DNA from: Bacteroidota bacterium
GTDB taxonomy: Bacteria > Bacteroidota > Bacteroidia > Flavobacteriales > Weeksellaceae
DNA: 9,322 bases
Assembly: GCA_023386965.1 (NCBI GenBank)
Contig: JAEWIR010000030.1
Location: 1-9,322, forward strand
Direction: 5' to 3'
Position 1 is the stretch's first letter; each line of letters starts with the position of its first letter. The notes below the pieces were generated by a model, which saw only the letters and a program-made list of their open reading frames with translations, was not told where the DNA came from and did not search any database. A program made the translations under genes and the position numbers. Shown one piece after another: positions 1 to 6,547 of this stretch.

Positions 1-680
1 TTCTGGTACTCGTTTTCCGTGATACGATTCTTGGTTTTATGACCAGTCTCCATGTTGCAACATCCAAAAACCTGAAGGTGGGCGACTGGATCGGCATCCC
101 AAAATACAACCTGGAAGGCACCATTGAGGAAATAAACCTCCTGACGACAAAAATCCAGAATTTTGATAAGACTAAATCTACAATTCCTACCTACGATCTT
201 CTGTCTACGGAGATTAAAAACATGCAGGTGATGTCTGAGAGCAATACAAGACGTATAAAGCGGTCTATCAGTTTCAATATAAAGTCGTTTAAGTTCCTGA
301 GTGCTGAGGATATAGATAAACTGTCCAAAATTAATTTAGTGGCAGATTATCTGAAAGTTAAGAAAGAAGAAATTGCCGCTGAACGTGCGGGGGTTCCAAA
401 TGCTGAACTTCTGATAAACGGACGCCAACTCACCAATATAGGGGTCTTCAGGGAATATACCTTCAACTACTTAAAAAACAGTGCACATATCGATCAGGAA
501 GGTACTTTAATGGTGCGTCAGCTTGAAAATACACCACAAGGTCTTCCGCTTGAAATTTACTGCTTCACCAATGATTCAGTTTGGACCAACTACGAAGAGA
601 TTCAGTCTGACATTTTTGATCATCTGTTGGTAGCTTCGCGTGAATTTGACCTGGAGGTGATGCAGTTTACCAAAATTTAA
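1..680 (+). CDS. Mechanosensitive ion channel, MscS family (YbdG/YnaI-like), C-terminal part
   Basis: This gene enters from the left edge; the frame is open from base 3 and its true start lies outside the window. The visible 225 residues begin LVLVFRDTILGF, which matches the end of the pore-lining helix of MscS channels. The MscS beta domain follows (KVGDWIGIPKYNLEGTIEEI, then TTKIQNFDKTKSTIPTYDL), then the cytoplasmic alpha/beta vestibule containing RRIKRSISF and, near the end, PLEIYCFT and YEEIQSDIFDHLL. These motifs resemble the larger YbdG/YnaI subgroup more than short MscS. Such channels sit in the inner membrane and open under tension to release solutes during hypo-osmotic shock. The ATG at 39 is an internal methionine inside the conserved core, not the start. 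The stop lies 9 bases before pdxJ, so the two may be cotranscribed, although no functional link is evident. The family call is secure; the subgroup rests on remembered similarity. Confidence 0.9.
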   Translation, partial: LVLVFRDTILGFMTSLHVATSKNLKVGDWIGIPKYNLEGTIEEINLLTTKIQNFDKTKSTIPTYDLLSTEIKNMQVMSESNTRRIKRSISFNIKSFKFLSAEDIDKLSKINLVADYLKVKKEEIAAERAGVPNAELLINGRQLTNIGVFREYTFNYLKNSAHIDQEGTLMVRQLENTPQGLPLEIYCFTNDSVWTNYEEIQSDIFDHLLVASREFDLEVMQFTKI

Positions 681-689
681 ATTATTGTA

Positions 690-1409
690 ATGACAAAACT
701 GAGTGTTAATATAAACAAGATAGCGACCCTGCGAAATGCCAGAGGAGGCGAACTGCCCAGTGTAACTGAAGCTGCCGTAAAACTTCAGAAATTTGGCGCG
801 CAGGGAATAACCATTCATCCCAGACCGGACGAAAGACATATCACACGTAAGGATGTGTACGACCTCAAGCCTTTGGTGGTTACCGAATTCAATATTGAAG
901 GAAACCCACACCGCGCTTTTATTGATATGGTTCTGGAAGTTAAACCTGAGCAGGTAACCCTGGTGCCTGATGCCGACGATGCCATAACCTCAAATGCGGG
1001 CTGGGACTGCAAGGCGCACGGTAATTTTCTGAGTGAAGTGATTAAGGAATTTAAAGACGCAGGCATTCGCACTTCAGTTTTTCTGGATCCCAATCCTGAA
1101 ATGGTGAAATATGCCGCCGAAACAGGTACCGACCGGATTGAACTCTACACCGAAGCGTATGCAAAAAACTATTTGATTAACAGGGAGCAGGCTGTTGAGC
1201 ACTATGTGAAGACTGCCGAAGTAGCAAACCGAACTGGTCTTGGTGTCAATGCCGGGCATGATCTGAGTCTTGAAAACCTTAAATATTTCGCGGATACTGT
1301 GCCGGGACTGTTGGAAGTGTCCATTGGACATGCTTTAATTTCCGAAGCACTTTACATGGGCATGGAAAATACAGTTCAGGCCTATCTGAAAAGGCTGGCT
1401 AAGTGGTAA
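690..1409 (+). CDS. pdxJ: Pyridoxine 5'-phosphate synthase PdxJ
   Basis: PdxJ condenses 1-deoxy-D-xylulose 5-phosphate (DXP) with 3-amino-2-oxopropyl phosphate to pyridoxine 5'-phosphate. It is the ring-closing step of DXP-dependent vitamin B6 synthesis and is cytosolic. The 239-residue length is normal for this TIM-barrel family. Residues expected from the E. coli enzyme (offset two) are present: Asn7, Arg18, His43, Arg45, His50, Glu70, Thr100, Glu151, His190 in VNAGH and Gly213-His214 in SIGHA. One departure is Asn9-Lys10 (VNINKIATLRNARG) where E. coli has Asp-His (VNIDHIATLRNARG). The ATG at 690 is chosen because the conserved beta-strand LSVNI begins at residue 4. No Shine-Dalgarno precedes it and the upstream bases are A/T-rich. 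It follows the channel gene by 9 bases. Confidence 0.97.
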   Translation: MTKLSVNINKIATLRNARGGELPSVTEAAVKLQKFGAQGITIHPRPDERHITRKDVYDLKPLVVTEFNIEGNPHRAFIDMVLEVKPEQVTLVPDADDAITSNAGWDCKAHGNFLSEVIKEFKDAGIRTSVFLDPNPEMVKYAAETGTDRIELYTEAYAKNYLINREQAVEHYVKTAEVANRTGLGVNAGHDLSLENLKYFADTVPGLLEVSIGHALISEALYMGMENTVQAYLKRLAKW

Positions 1410-1414
1410 CAGGG

Positions 1415-1427
1415 GCAATTTTATTGC
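1415..1427 (+). other. Small hairpin between pdxJ and the hydrolase gene
   Basis: GCAAT at 1415-1419 and ATTGC at 1423-1427 form a perfect 5-bp inverted repeat around a TTT loop, extendable by one G-U pair. It is followed directly by TATTTTTG. It could be a weak intrinsic terminator for pdxJ or part of a promoter region. With only two G-C pairs the stem is probably too weak for efficient termination. Confidence 0.3.
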
Positions 1428-1435
1428 TATTTTTG
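1428..1435 (+). promoter_or_regulatory. Candidate Bacteroidota -7 promoter box upstream of the hydrolase gene
   Basis: TATTTTTG fits the Bacteroidota sigma-ABfr -7 consensus TAnnTTTG and lies 17 bases before the hydrolase ATG, in the widest gap of the + strand gene series. No clean TTG -33 element is present at the usual 17-23 base spacing; the nearest is a TGG at 1404-1406. The call is therefore weak. Confidence 0.3.
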
Positions 1436-1452
1436 AATCAAAATTTTTTAGA

Positions 1453-2241
1453 ATGAATATTCTCCACTCGAAGATATACGGACAGGATAAATCCGGAATC
1501 CCATTGCTCGTATTTCATGGTCTTTTCGGAATGCTGGACAACTGGGCCAGTTTCGGAAAGATTATGGGCGATTTCTTTCCCGTTCATCTTGTCGACTTAA
1601 GAAACCACGGCAAAAGTTTTCATTCCGAGGATATGTCCCATGACGATCTTGCTCATGACATTGCTCACTATATGGAAGCACATAAGCTGGAAAAGGTAAA
1701 TCTTCTCGGGCATTCCCTGGGTGGAAAGGCAGTGATGCAGTTTGCTGTGAAATATCCGGTAAAAGTAGAGAAACTGATTGTGGTTGATATCGCTCCCAAG
1801 GCTTATCCTCCGCATCATCAGGGCATCATTAAAGCCCTCAAGTCGGTTGATTTTGAAAAGTTGACGTCAAGGCAGGAAGTGGAAGATGCGCTTAAAGAAT
1901 ATATTCCTGAAACCTCCGTCATTCAGTTCCTTGCTAAGAACCTGTACTGGACCGAAGATAAAAAATTAGCGTGGCGTTTTAACCTGGATACGCTTTCGGA
2001 GAAATATGACCAGTTTGTTTCCAACGCGATTAAATTTGGCGTCTTTACCGGTGAAACACTCTTTATTGGCGGTGCCAAATCCAATTACATTCTGCCTCAG
2101 GACGAGTTTCAGATCAAACAGCAGTTTCCACATTCATCCGTGGTGACCATTGCCAATGCCGGACATTGGGTTCAGGCGGAAAATCCAACCGATTTCAATG
2201 AAGTCGTTAAGGATTTCATATTCGATATTAAAAAATACTGA
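1453..2241 (+). CDS. Alpha/beta-hydrolase, YbfF-like esterase
   Basis: A 262-residue single-domain alpha/beta-hydrolase closely resembling E. coli YbfF, an esterase reported to act on acyl esters including acyl-CoA thioesters; the physiological substrate is not settled. Visible motifs are the oxyanion-hole region HGLFG (residues 22-26), the conserved VDLRNHGKS stretch (47-55), the nucleophile elbow GHSLGG with Ser88, VVDIAP with candidate acid Asp112 (110-115), and GHWVQAENP with catalytic His238. The region from about 117 to 185 between the core strands would form the lid. There is no signal peptide, so it is expected in the cytoplasm. The ATG at 1453 is the first in frame after pdxJ and leaves a normal N-terminus. 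Its TGA overlaps an ATG (TGATG, 2239-2243) that opens a 10-codon mini-ORF. The epimerase gene follows, so a role in lipid or acyl ester turnover is plausible but inferred. Confidence 0.9.
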   Translation: MNILHSKIYGQDKSGIPLLVFHGLFGMLDNWASFGKIMGDFFPVHLVDLRNHGKSFHSEDMSHDDLAHDIAHYMEAHKLEKVNLLGHSLGGKAVMQFAVKYPVKVEKLIVVDIAPKAYPPHHQGIIKALKSVDFEKLTSRQEVEDALKEYIPETSVIQFLAKNLYWTEDKKLAWRFNLDTLSEKYDQFVSNAIKFGVFTGETLFIGGAKSNYILPQDEFQIKQQFPHSSVVTIANAGHWVQAENPTDFNEVVKDFIFDIKKY

Positions 2242-2273
2242 TGCAAAAGTATCAAAGCAACATATGGTTTTAG
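2241..2273 (+). other. 10-codon mini-ORF bridging hydrolase stop and epimerase start
   Basis: The hydrolase TGA overlaps an ATG at 2241 that opens a frame reading MQKYQSNIWF and stops with TAG at 2271-2273, seven bases past the epimerase ATG at 2264-2266. A ribosome reinitiating at 2241 would therefore terminate next to the epimerase start, which could give translational coupling. The peptide itself has no recognisable features, and the arrangement may be chance. Confidence 0.2.
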
Positions 2274-3274
2274 TTACAGGCGCAACAGGGATTCTGGGCC
2301 GGGTCATTGTCTTGGAACTCCTTAACAGGGGATATCAGGTGCGTGCTGCGAAGCGTCCTTCAAGCGATCTGGACGAAGTCCGAGAGTCCTTCAGTTACTA
2401 CACCGACAGTCCTGATGAATACTTTGACAAAATTGAGTGGATTGATGCTGATTTTGATGATATTCATTCTTTGGAAGCTGCTGTAACGGGGGTTAGCAGC
2501 GTATATCACTGTGCCGGGAAGGTGAGTTTTTATCCTACTGATGAGAAAGAAATTTACAGCACCAATGTAACGGGAACTGCCAATCTTCTTTATGCATGCG
2601 AAAATTCTTCAGTTCAGGACTTCTGTTTTATCAGTTCAGTAGCAGTCCTGGACGGTCTGAATGAGACAGGACTGATGGATGAAGACTCAGATTTCAATCC
2701 CAAACTCAACCACTCTCATTACGCCATTTCCAAACACCTGTCGGAAATGGAAGTTTGGCGCGCTTCGGCAGAAGGCTTAAATACTGTAATTCTAAACCCC
2801 GGCATTATTCTGGGCAGCGGTAACTGGAATGCCAGCAGTGGAGAACTTTTTAAAACGGTTGAAAAATATCCTTATGCCATGCCCGGCAGCACTTCTTATG
2901 TAGATGTGCGCGATGTAGCTGAAATTTCGGTACGACTGATGGAAGAGAATATATTCGGTGAAAGGTTTATCGTCAGTTCTGAAAACCGTACGTATGCGGA
3001 TATCGCTTCCAGGGTACGCCGTAGATTGGGCAAGCCGAAGCCGAAAGTGTTATCAGGAACTATCCTGGATGCCGGTTATATTCTACAGCTTATTTTTGGA
3101 GGCCTTTTCCCGGCGCTGCGTATAATGAACAGGACAAATTTGCAGACAGTGAGGTCCCGCATTCATGTTTCCAATAAAAAGATCACCGAGCAACTCAACT
3201 GGGACTTTATTCCGGTGAATGAAAGTCTGGAATTTCACCTTTCAAATTATATTTCGCATAAAAATAAACTATAA
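2264..3274 (+). CDS. NAD(P)-dependent epimerase/dehydratase-type SDR (3-beta-HSD/dihydroflavonol reductase-like)
   Basis: A 336-residue extended short-chain dehydrogenase/reductase. The Rossmann signature TGATGILG sits at residues 5-12, an acidic Asp-Phe (DADFDD) follows the second part of the cofactor fold near 61-66, HCAGKVSF is at 82-89, the catalytic serine region SSVA at 124-127, the YxxxK pair is Tyr153/Lys157, and NPGIILG is at 178-184. The Tyr/Lys pair and family pattern predict reduction or oxidation of a hydroxyl or keto group on a lipid, sterol-like or sugar substrate, which cannot be named from sequence. Residues about 266-287 are hydrophobic and may contact the membrane, as in 3-beta-HSD relatives. 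The start at 2264 is chosen because the Rossmann strand MVLVTGATG begins there. Longer in-frame starts would lie inside the hydrolase gene and add no SDR sequence. It sits 22 bases after the hydrolase and 8 before the acyl-CoA ligase. Confidence 0.88.
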   Translation: MVLVTGATGILGRVIVLELLNRGYQVRAAKRPSSDLDEVRESFSYYTDSPDEYFDKIEWIDADFDDIHSLEAAVTGVSSVYHCAGKVSFYPTDEKEIYSTNVTGTANLLYACENSSVQDFCFISSVAVLDGLNETGLMDEDSDFNPKLNHSHYAISKHLSEMEVWRASAEGLNTVILNPGIILGSGNWNASSGELFKTVEKYPYAMPGSTSYVDVRDVAEISVRLMEENIFGERFIVSSENRTYADIASRVRRRLGKPKPKVLSGTILDAGYILQLIFGGLFPALRIMNRTNLQTVRSRIHVSNKKITEQLNWDFIPVNESLEFHLSNYISHKNKL

Positions 3275-3282
3275 TATCACTG

Positions 3283-5055
3283 ATGAATATCGCTGAATTC
3301 CTGAATGTCAATGCAAGAAACTACCCGTATAAAGCCGCAATCGGTTTTAAGGTGCGAGAAGAATGGAAAGAACTGAAATGGCCGGTATTCCGTGATATGG
3401 TTTTCAAAACGGCGAATGCACTGCGTGAAGCAGGAATCGGCGAGAACGATTGTGTAGCTATTTATTCAGATAATTCTGCAGAATGGATCACCATGGACCT
3501 TGCTGTCCTGAGTCTGGGCGCAGTTACCGTACCTGTATATTCAACCAACAATAAGGAACAGGCGGCCTACATCCTGAATGATTCCAAAGCAAAGCTGGTG
3601 CTGGCAGGCAATCAGGAGCAGTATGATTCCTGTTACGCCATCATGGAAGAGGGTTCGTCCCTGGAACATATTATTCTGGCCAAAAAGAGAGACTGGATCA
3701 AGAAAGACCGCAGCTCCTATTTTGAGGATTTCATCAAAAAAAGTTCGCCTAAATTTGAGATTTGCCCAAAAGAAGAGGATGATCTCGCTACCCTTATCTA
3801 CACCTCCGGAACAACCGGTGTGCCTAAAGGCGTAATGCTAACCCACGGTAACTTCCAAAAGTGCTTCAAAGCACATTTCGATTTTTTTAAGTTCCGGGAT
3901 TTTGAAAGGGAGCACTCGCTGGCTTTCCTGCCGCTTACCCACGTCTTCGAAAGGAGCTGGACGCTGCTTTCTCTTTCGGGTGGTGCCAAGGTGACTTTCC
4001 TGGAAAACACCAAACTGATCGCGCATACCCTCATGGAGGTAAAACCCACTATGATGTGCGCGGTACCGCGTTTCTACCAAAAAATATATTCCGGTGTGCA
4101 CGATATGGTGCAGGAAGGGTCTCCGCTTAAAAAGAAAATCTTCGCCTGGGCGCTGGATCTAGGAACTGAAATGGCTGAACGCAGGCGGCTGGAGAAAAGT
4201 ATATCGCCTGGCTTAAGACTGAAAAATGCCCTTGCCAACCGTCTTGTTTTCGCAAAAATAAAGAATAAGATTGGCGGCAAACTCTGGTTTATGCCCTGTG
4301 GTGGAGCCTCGGTATCGCCGGAAGTCACGCGTTTCTTCGATGCAATCGGAATGCACATGACCGTTGGTTACGGACTCACCGAAACTACAGCTACACTTAC
4401 TGCTTTTCCGTTTACAAAGTACAGGCACGGCTCGGCGGGTATTCCTCTGGGCGATACGGAACTTAAAATCGGCGAAAACAATGAGATTTTAGCAAAGGGA
4501 AGCGGTATTATGAGAGGCTATTATAACAAACCCCGGGAAACGGCGGAAGTCTTTACCGAAGACGGCTGGTTTAAGACAGGTGACGCCGGCGAGTTTGATG
4601 AGCAGGGCAACCTTACCATAACAGACCGCATAAAAGACCTTATGAAAACTTCAAACGGAAAGTACGTGGCGCCCCAACCGATTGAAAACCTACTGTCCAA
4701 CGACAGTCTAATTGAACAGGTGATGGTGGTGGCCGAAGGCAAACCTTATGTGACGGCACTCATCGTGCCCAATTTTGAAAACCTGAAGCAGCACCTGGAC
4801 AAGTTGAAAATCCCTTTTTCGTCATGGAATGAAATTCTGAACCTTCAGCAGATTAAAGAGCTTTATCATCAGAAACTTGAAGTGATACAGAGCGGCCTTC
4901 CCGGCTTTGAAAAAGTGAAGAAATTTGAATTGATGCCTGCTGAATTCGAGATTGGAGCCGGCGAAATTACGCCTACTTTAAAAATTAAAAGAAATATTTT
5001 ACTCAGAAAGTACGAATCACTAATAGAAGGAATGTACGAATCTAAAATGGGTTAA
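3283..5055 (+). CDS. AMP-forming long-chain fatty acid-CoA ligase (FadD15-like)
   Basis: A 590-residue ANL-superfamily adenylating enzyme. It activates a carboxylic acid, probably a long-chain fatty acid, with ATP to an acyl-AMP and transfers the acyl group to CoA. Motifs in order are the phosphate-binding loop YTSGTTGVPKG (173-183), LPLTHVFER (216-224, typical of long-chain acyl-CoA synthetases), VGYGLTET (361-368), KTGD with the ATP-ribose Asp (431-434), the hinge DRIKD (448-452), and the C-terminal TPTLKIKR (563-570), where Lys567 is the expected catalytic lysine. Length and motif set fit the bacterial FACL group similar to FadD15, with no extra domain. No signal peptide is seen; such enzymes are cytosolic or peripherally membrane-bound. 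The ATG at 3283 gives the usual N-terminus. It has no Shine-Dalgarno and follows the SDR by 8 bases, suggesting cotranscription. Substrate chain length is inferred from family only. Confidence 0.94.
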   Translation: MNIAEFLNVNARNYPYKAAIGFKVREEWKELKWPVFRDMVFKTANALREAGIGENDCVAIYSDNSAEWITMDLAVLSLGAVTVPVYSTNNKEQAAYILNDSKAKLVLAGNQEQYDSCYAIMEEGSSLEHIILAKKRDWIKKDRSSYFEDFIKKSSPKFEICPKEEDDLATLIYTSGTTGVPKGVMLTHGNFQKCFKAHFDFFKFRDFEREHSLAFLPLTHVFERSWTLLSLSGGAKVTFLENTKLIAHTLMEVKPTMMCAVPRFYQKIYSGVHDMVQEGSPLKKKIFAWALDLGTEMAERRRLEKSISPGLRLKNALANRLVFAKIKNKIGGKLWFMPCGGASVSPEVTRFFDAIGMHMTVGYGLTETTATLTAFPFTKYRHGSAGIPLGDTELKIGENNEILAKGSGIMRGYYNKPRETAEVFTEDGWFKTGDAGEFDEQGNLTITDRIKDLMKTSNGKYVAPQPIENLLSNDSLIEQVMVVAEGKPYVTALIVPNFENLKQHLDKLKIPFSSWNEILNLQQIKELYHQKLEVIQSGLPGFEKVKKFELMPAEFEIGAGEITPTLKIKRNILLRKYESLIEGMYESKMG

Positions 5056-5060
5056 AACCT

Positions 5061-5065
5061 AAGGA
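5061..5065 (+). promoter_or_regulatory. Ribosome binding site deciding the mvaD start
   Basis: AAGGA lies 9 bases upstream of the ATG at 5075. This favours that ATG over the in-frame TTG at 5069, which would be too close to the motif. Confidence 0.4.
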
Positions 5066-5074
5066 ATATTGATA

Positions 5075-6130
5075 ATGGAAAAAGAATTTTTGTCAGAAAA
5101 AACATATAATATCAAGGACATAACAGTTTCGGAAAGCTGTCCGTCCAATATTGCACTTATCAAGTATTGGGGCAAATACGCAGGTCAGATTCCGGCAAAT
5201 CCAAGCATCAGTTATACCCTGATCAACTGTAAGACAAATACTGAACTTGAGTTCACAGCAGGAACAGATTTTTCTGTGCAAACCTACCTCGCCGGCAGGG
5301 AAGAACTGAAATTTGCCGAAAAGATTGAGAAATATTTTAGAGCCATTGAACCCTATTTACCATGGATTCTGAAAGGTAAATATATAATCCGTACGGAAAA
5401 CACTTTTCCGCACAGTTCGGGGATTGCCAGTTCTGCCTCAGGCTTTGGAGCCATTGCCAAATGCCTGATGGAGCTTGATGAAGCATTTTCGGGTGAAAGC
5501 GGGACTGAATTTAATTTGAAGAAAGGCAGTTTCCTGGCCCGTTTGGGCAGCGGCAGTGCCTGCAGAAGTCTTTACGAAGGACTTGTAGTGTGGGGCAACA
5601 CGTCTGAAGTGGAAGGCAGCAGTGATTTGTTCGCAGTTCGCTATTCCGCCAGTCAGGTACATCCTCTTTTCAAAGATTTCAATGATTGGGTTCTGCTGAT
5701 TCATGAAGGTGAAAAATCGGTGAGCTCCACTGTCGGTCATGGCCTTATGAATACAAATCCCTATGCTGAACGCAGATTTCAGGAAGCACATGAAAATTTT
5801 GCTTTGCTGAAGGATATTCTGCAGAATGGCGATATGGAAGGCTTTATAAAACTGGTAGAGCACGAAGCGCTTACGCTTCACGCCATGATGATGATGAGTG
5901 AACCTGCCTATATCCTGATGAAAACCGGAACACTGGCTGTGATCAACAAGATATGGGAGTTCAGGAAATCCACTGGTTTACCGCTGTTCTTCACGCTTGA
6001 TGCCGGAGCCAATGTTCATCTGCTTTTCCCTAACGATGGTAATGAAGACCAAATAAAGGAATTTATAGAGACTGAACTGCTTCAGCATACCCAGAACAAT
6101 GGTGTTGTTAAGGATGTCATGAAGTTTTAG
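5075..6130 (+). CDS. mvaD: Diphosphomevalonate decarboxylase
   Basis: A 351-residue GHMP-fold enzyme that phosphorylates and decarboxylates mevalonate 5-diphosphate to isopentenyl diphosphate, the final step of the mevalonate pathway. The diagnostic stretch ALIKYWGK is at 27-34. The ATP-binding loop SGIASSASGFGA is at 115-126, LGSGSACRSLYEG at 157-169 carries the conserved Arg164, and FTLDAGANVH at 306-315 carries catalytic Asp309. Retention of Lys30, Arg164 and Asp309 argues for a true decarboxylase rather than a GHMP kinase relative. One family motif varies: NPSISYTL (42-49) where animal and yeast enzymes have NSSLSVTL. The start at 5075 is supported by an upstream AAGGA; a TTG six bases earlier is the less likely alternative. 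The gene begins 19 bases after the acyl-CoA ligase and ends inside the Shine-Dalgarno of the next gene, so cotranslation with both neighbours is likely. No other mevalonate-pathway gene is in the window. Confidence 0.95.
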   Translation: MEKEFLSEKTYNIKDITVSESCPSNIALIKYWGKYAGQIPANPSISYTLINCKTNTELEFTAGTDFSVQTYLAGREELKFAEKIEKYFRAIEPYLPWILKGKYIIRTENTFPHSSGIASSASGFGAIAKCLMELDEAFSGESGTEFNLKKGSFLARLGSGSACRSLYEGLVVWGNTSEVEGSSDLFAVRYSASQVHPLFKDFNDWVLLIHEGEKSVSSTVGHGLMNTNPYAERRFQEAHENFALLKDILQNGDMEGFIKLVEHEALTLHAMMMMSEPAYILMKTGTLAVINKIWEFRKSTGLPLFFTLDAGANVHLLFPNDGNEDQIKEFIETELLQHTQNNGVVKDVMKF

Positions 6131-6133
6131 GAG
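6129..6133 (+). promoter_or_regulatory. Shine-Dalgarno of the VOC gene overlapping the mvaD stop
   Basis: AGGAG shares bases with the mvaD TAG stop at 6128-6130 and lies 11 bases before the VOC ATG. It is the strongest Shine-Dalgarno match in the window, where most starts lack one, and suggests translation of the VOC gene is linked to termination on mvaD. Confidence 0.5.
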
Positions 6134-6144
6134 AAAAACAGCTG

Positions 6145-6522
6145 ATGAAAATCCATCACATCGCGGTCATCTGCTCAAATTATGAAGTTTCCAAAAAATA
6201 CTATATCGAAGTTTTGGGACTTCAGGCCCTACGTGAGGTTTACCGCGCGGAACGAAAATCATATAAGCTGGATTTGGGCATCGGTGATCAGTATGTGATT
6301 GAGCTTTTCTCATTTCCTGATCCGCCGGCGCGTTCCTCACAGCCCGAAAGCTGTGGACTCAGGCATCTGGCTTTCAGTGTAGAGGACATTGAAGCAAAAC
6401 ACAGTGAATTAGTAAACAAAGGACAGGCTTGCGAAGATATCCGAACAGATCAGTTTACCGGAAAGAAGTTCTTCTTCACTCAGGATCCCGACGGTTTGCC
6501 CATAGAATTTTATGAAGCTTAG
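6145..6522 (+). CDS. VOC family protein, YaeR-like (glyoxalase I fold)
   Basis: A 125-residue single-unit vicinal oxygen chelate protein with high motif similarity to E. coli YaeR and the SMU1112c-type proteins. It shows HHIAVI at the N-terminus, YVIELFSFP (50-58), ESCGLRHLAFSV (68-79) and DPDGLPIEFYE (114-124). The expected metal ligands of the two beta-alpha-beta-beta-beta modules are present: His5, Glu53, His74 and Glu121. Family members bind a divalent metal and resemble lactoylglutathione lyase, but the real substrate of YaeR-type proteins is not firmly known, so a glyoxalase function should not be assumed. It has no signal peptide. It follows mvaD by 14 bases with a good Shine-Dalgarno and looks like the last gene of the + strand series. 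It converges on the minus-strand phosphatase-fold gene with 25 bases between stops. Confidence 0.9.
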   Translation: MKIHHIAVICSNYEVSKKYYIEVLGLQALREVYRAERKSYKLDLGIGDQYVIELFSFPDPPARSSQPESCGLRHLAFSVEDIEAKHSELVNKGQACEDIRTDQFTGKKFFFTQDPDGLPIEFYEA

Positions 6523-6547
6523 AAAGCTGTTAGAACGCGAACCCCTC

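Noticed and set aside
2150..2263. Longer in-frame N-terminus for the SDR gene
   Set aside because: It lies inside the hydrolase coding sequence, adds residues with no SDR similarity, and the Rossmann strand begins exactly at the ATG at 2264.
3091..3098. TATTTTTG resembling a -7 promoter box inside the SDR gene
   Set aside because: No TTG at 17-23 bases upstream, and the bases encode conserved-looking hydrophobic residues (LIFGG); likely chance in A/T-rich coding sequence.
5438..5881. 147-codon open frame antisense to mvaD
   Set aside because: It mirrors the conserved GHMP motifs of mvaD and shows no motif of its own.
6516..6528. AGCTT-AGA-AAGCT hairpin at the VOC stop as a terminator
   Set aside because: Short stem, not G+C-rich, and no T-tract follows on either strand.
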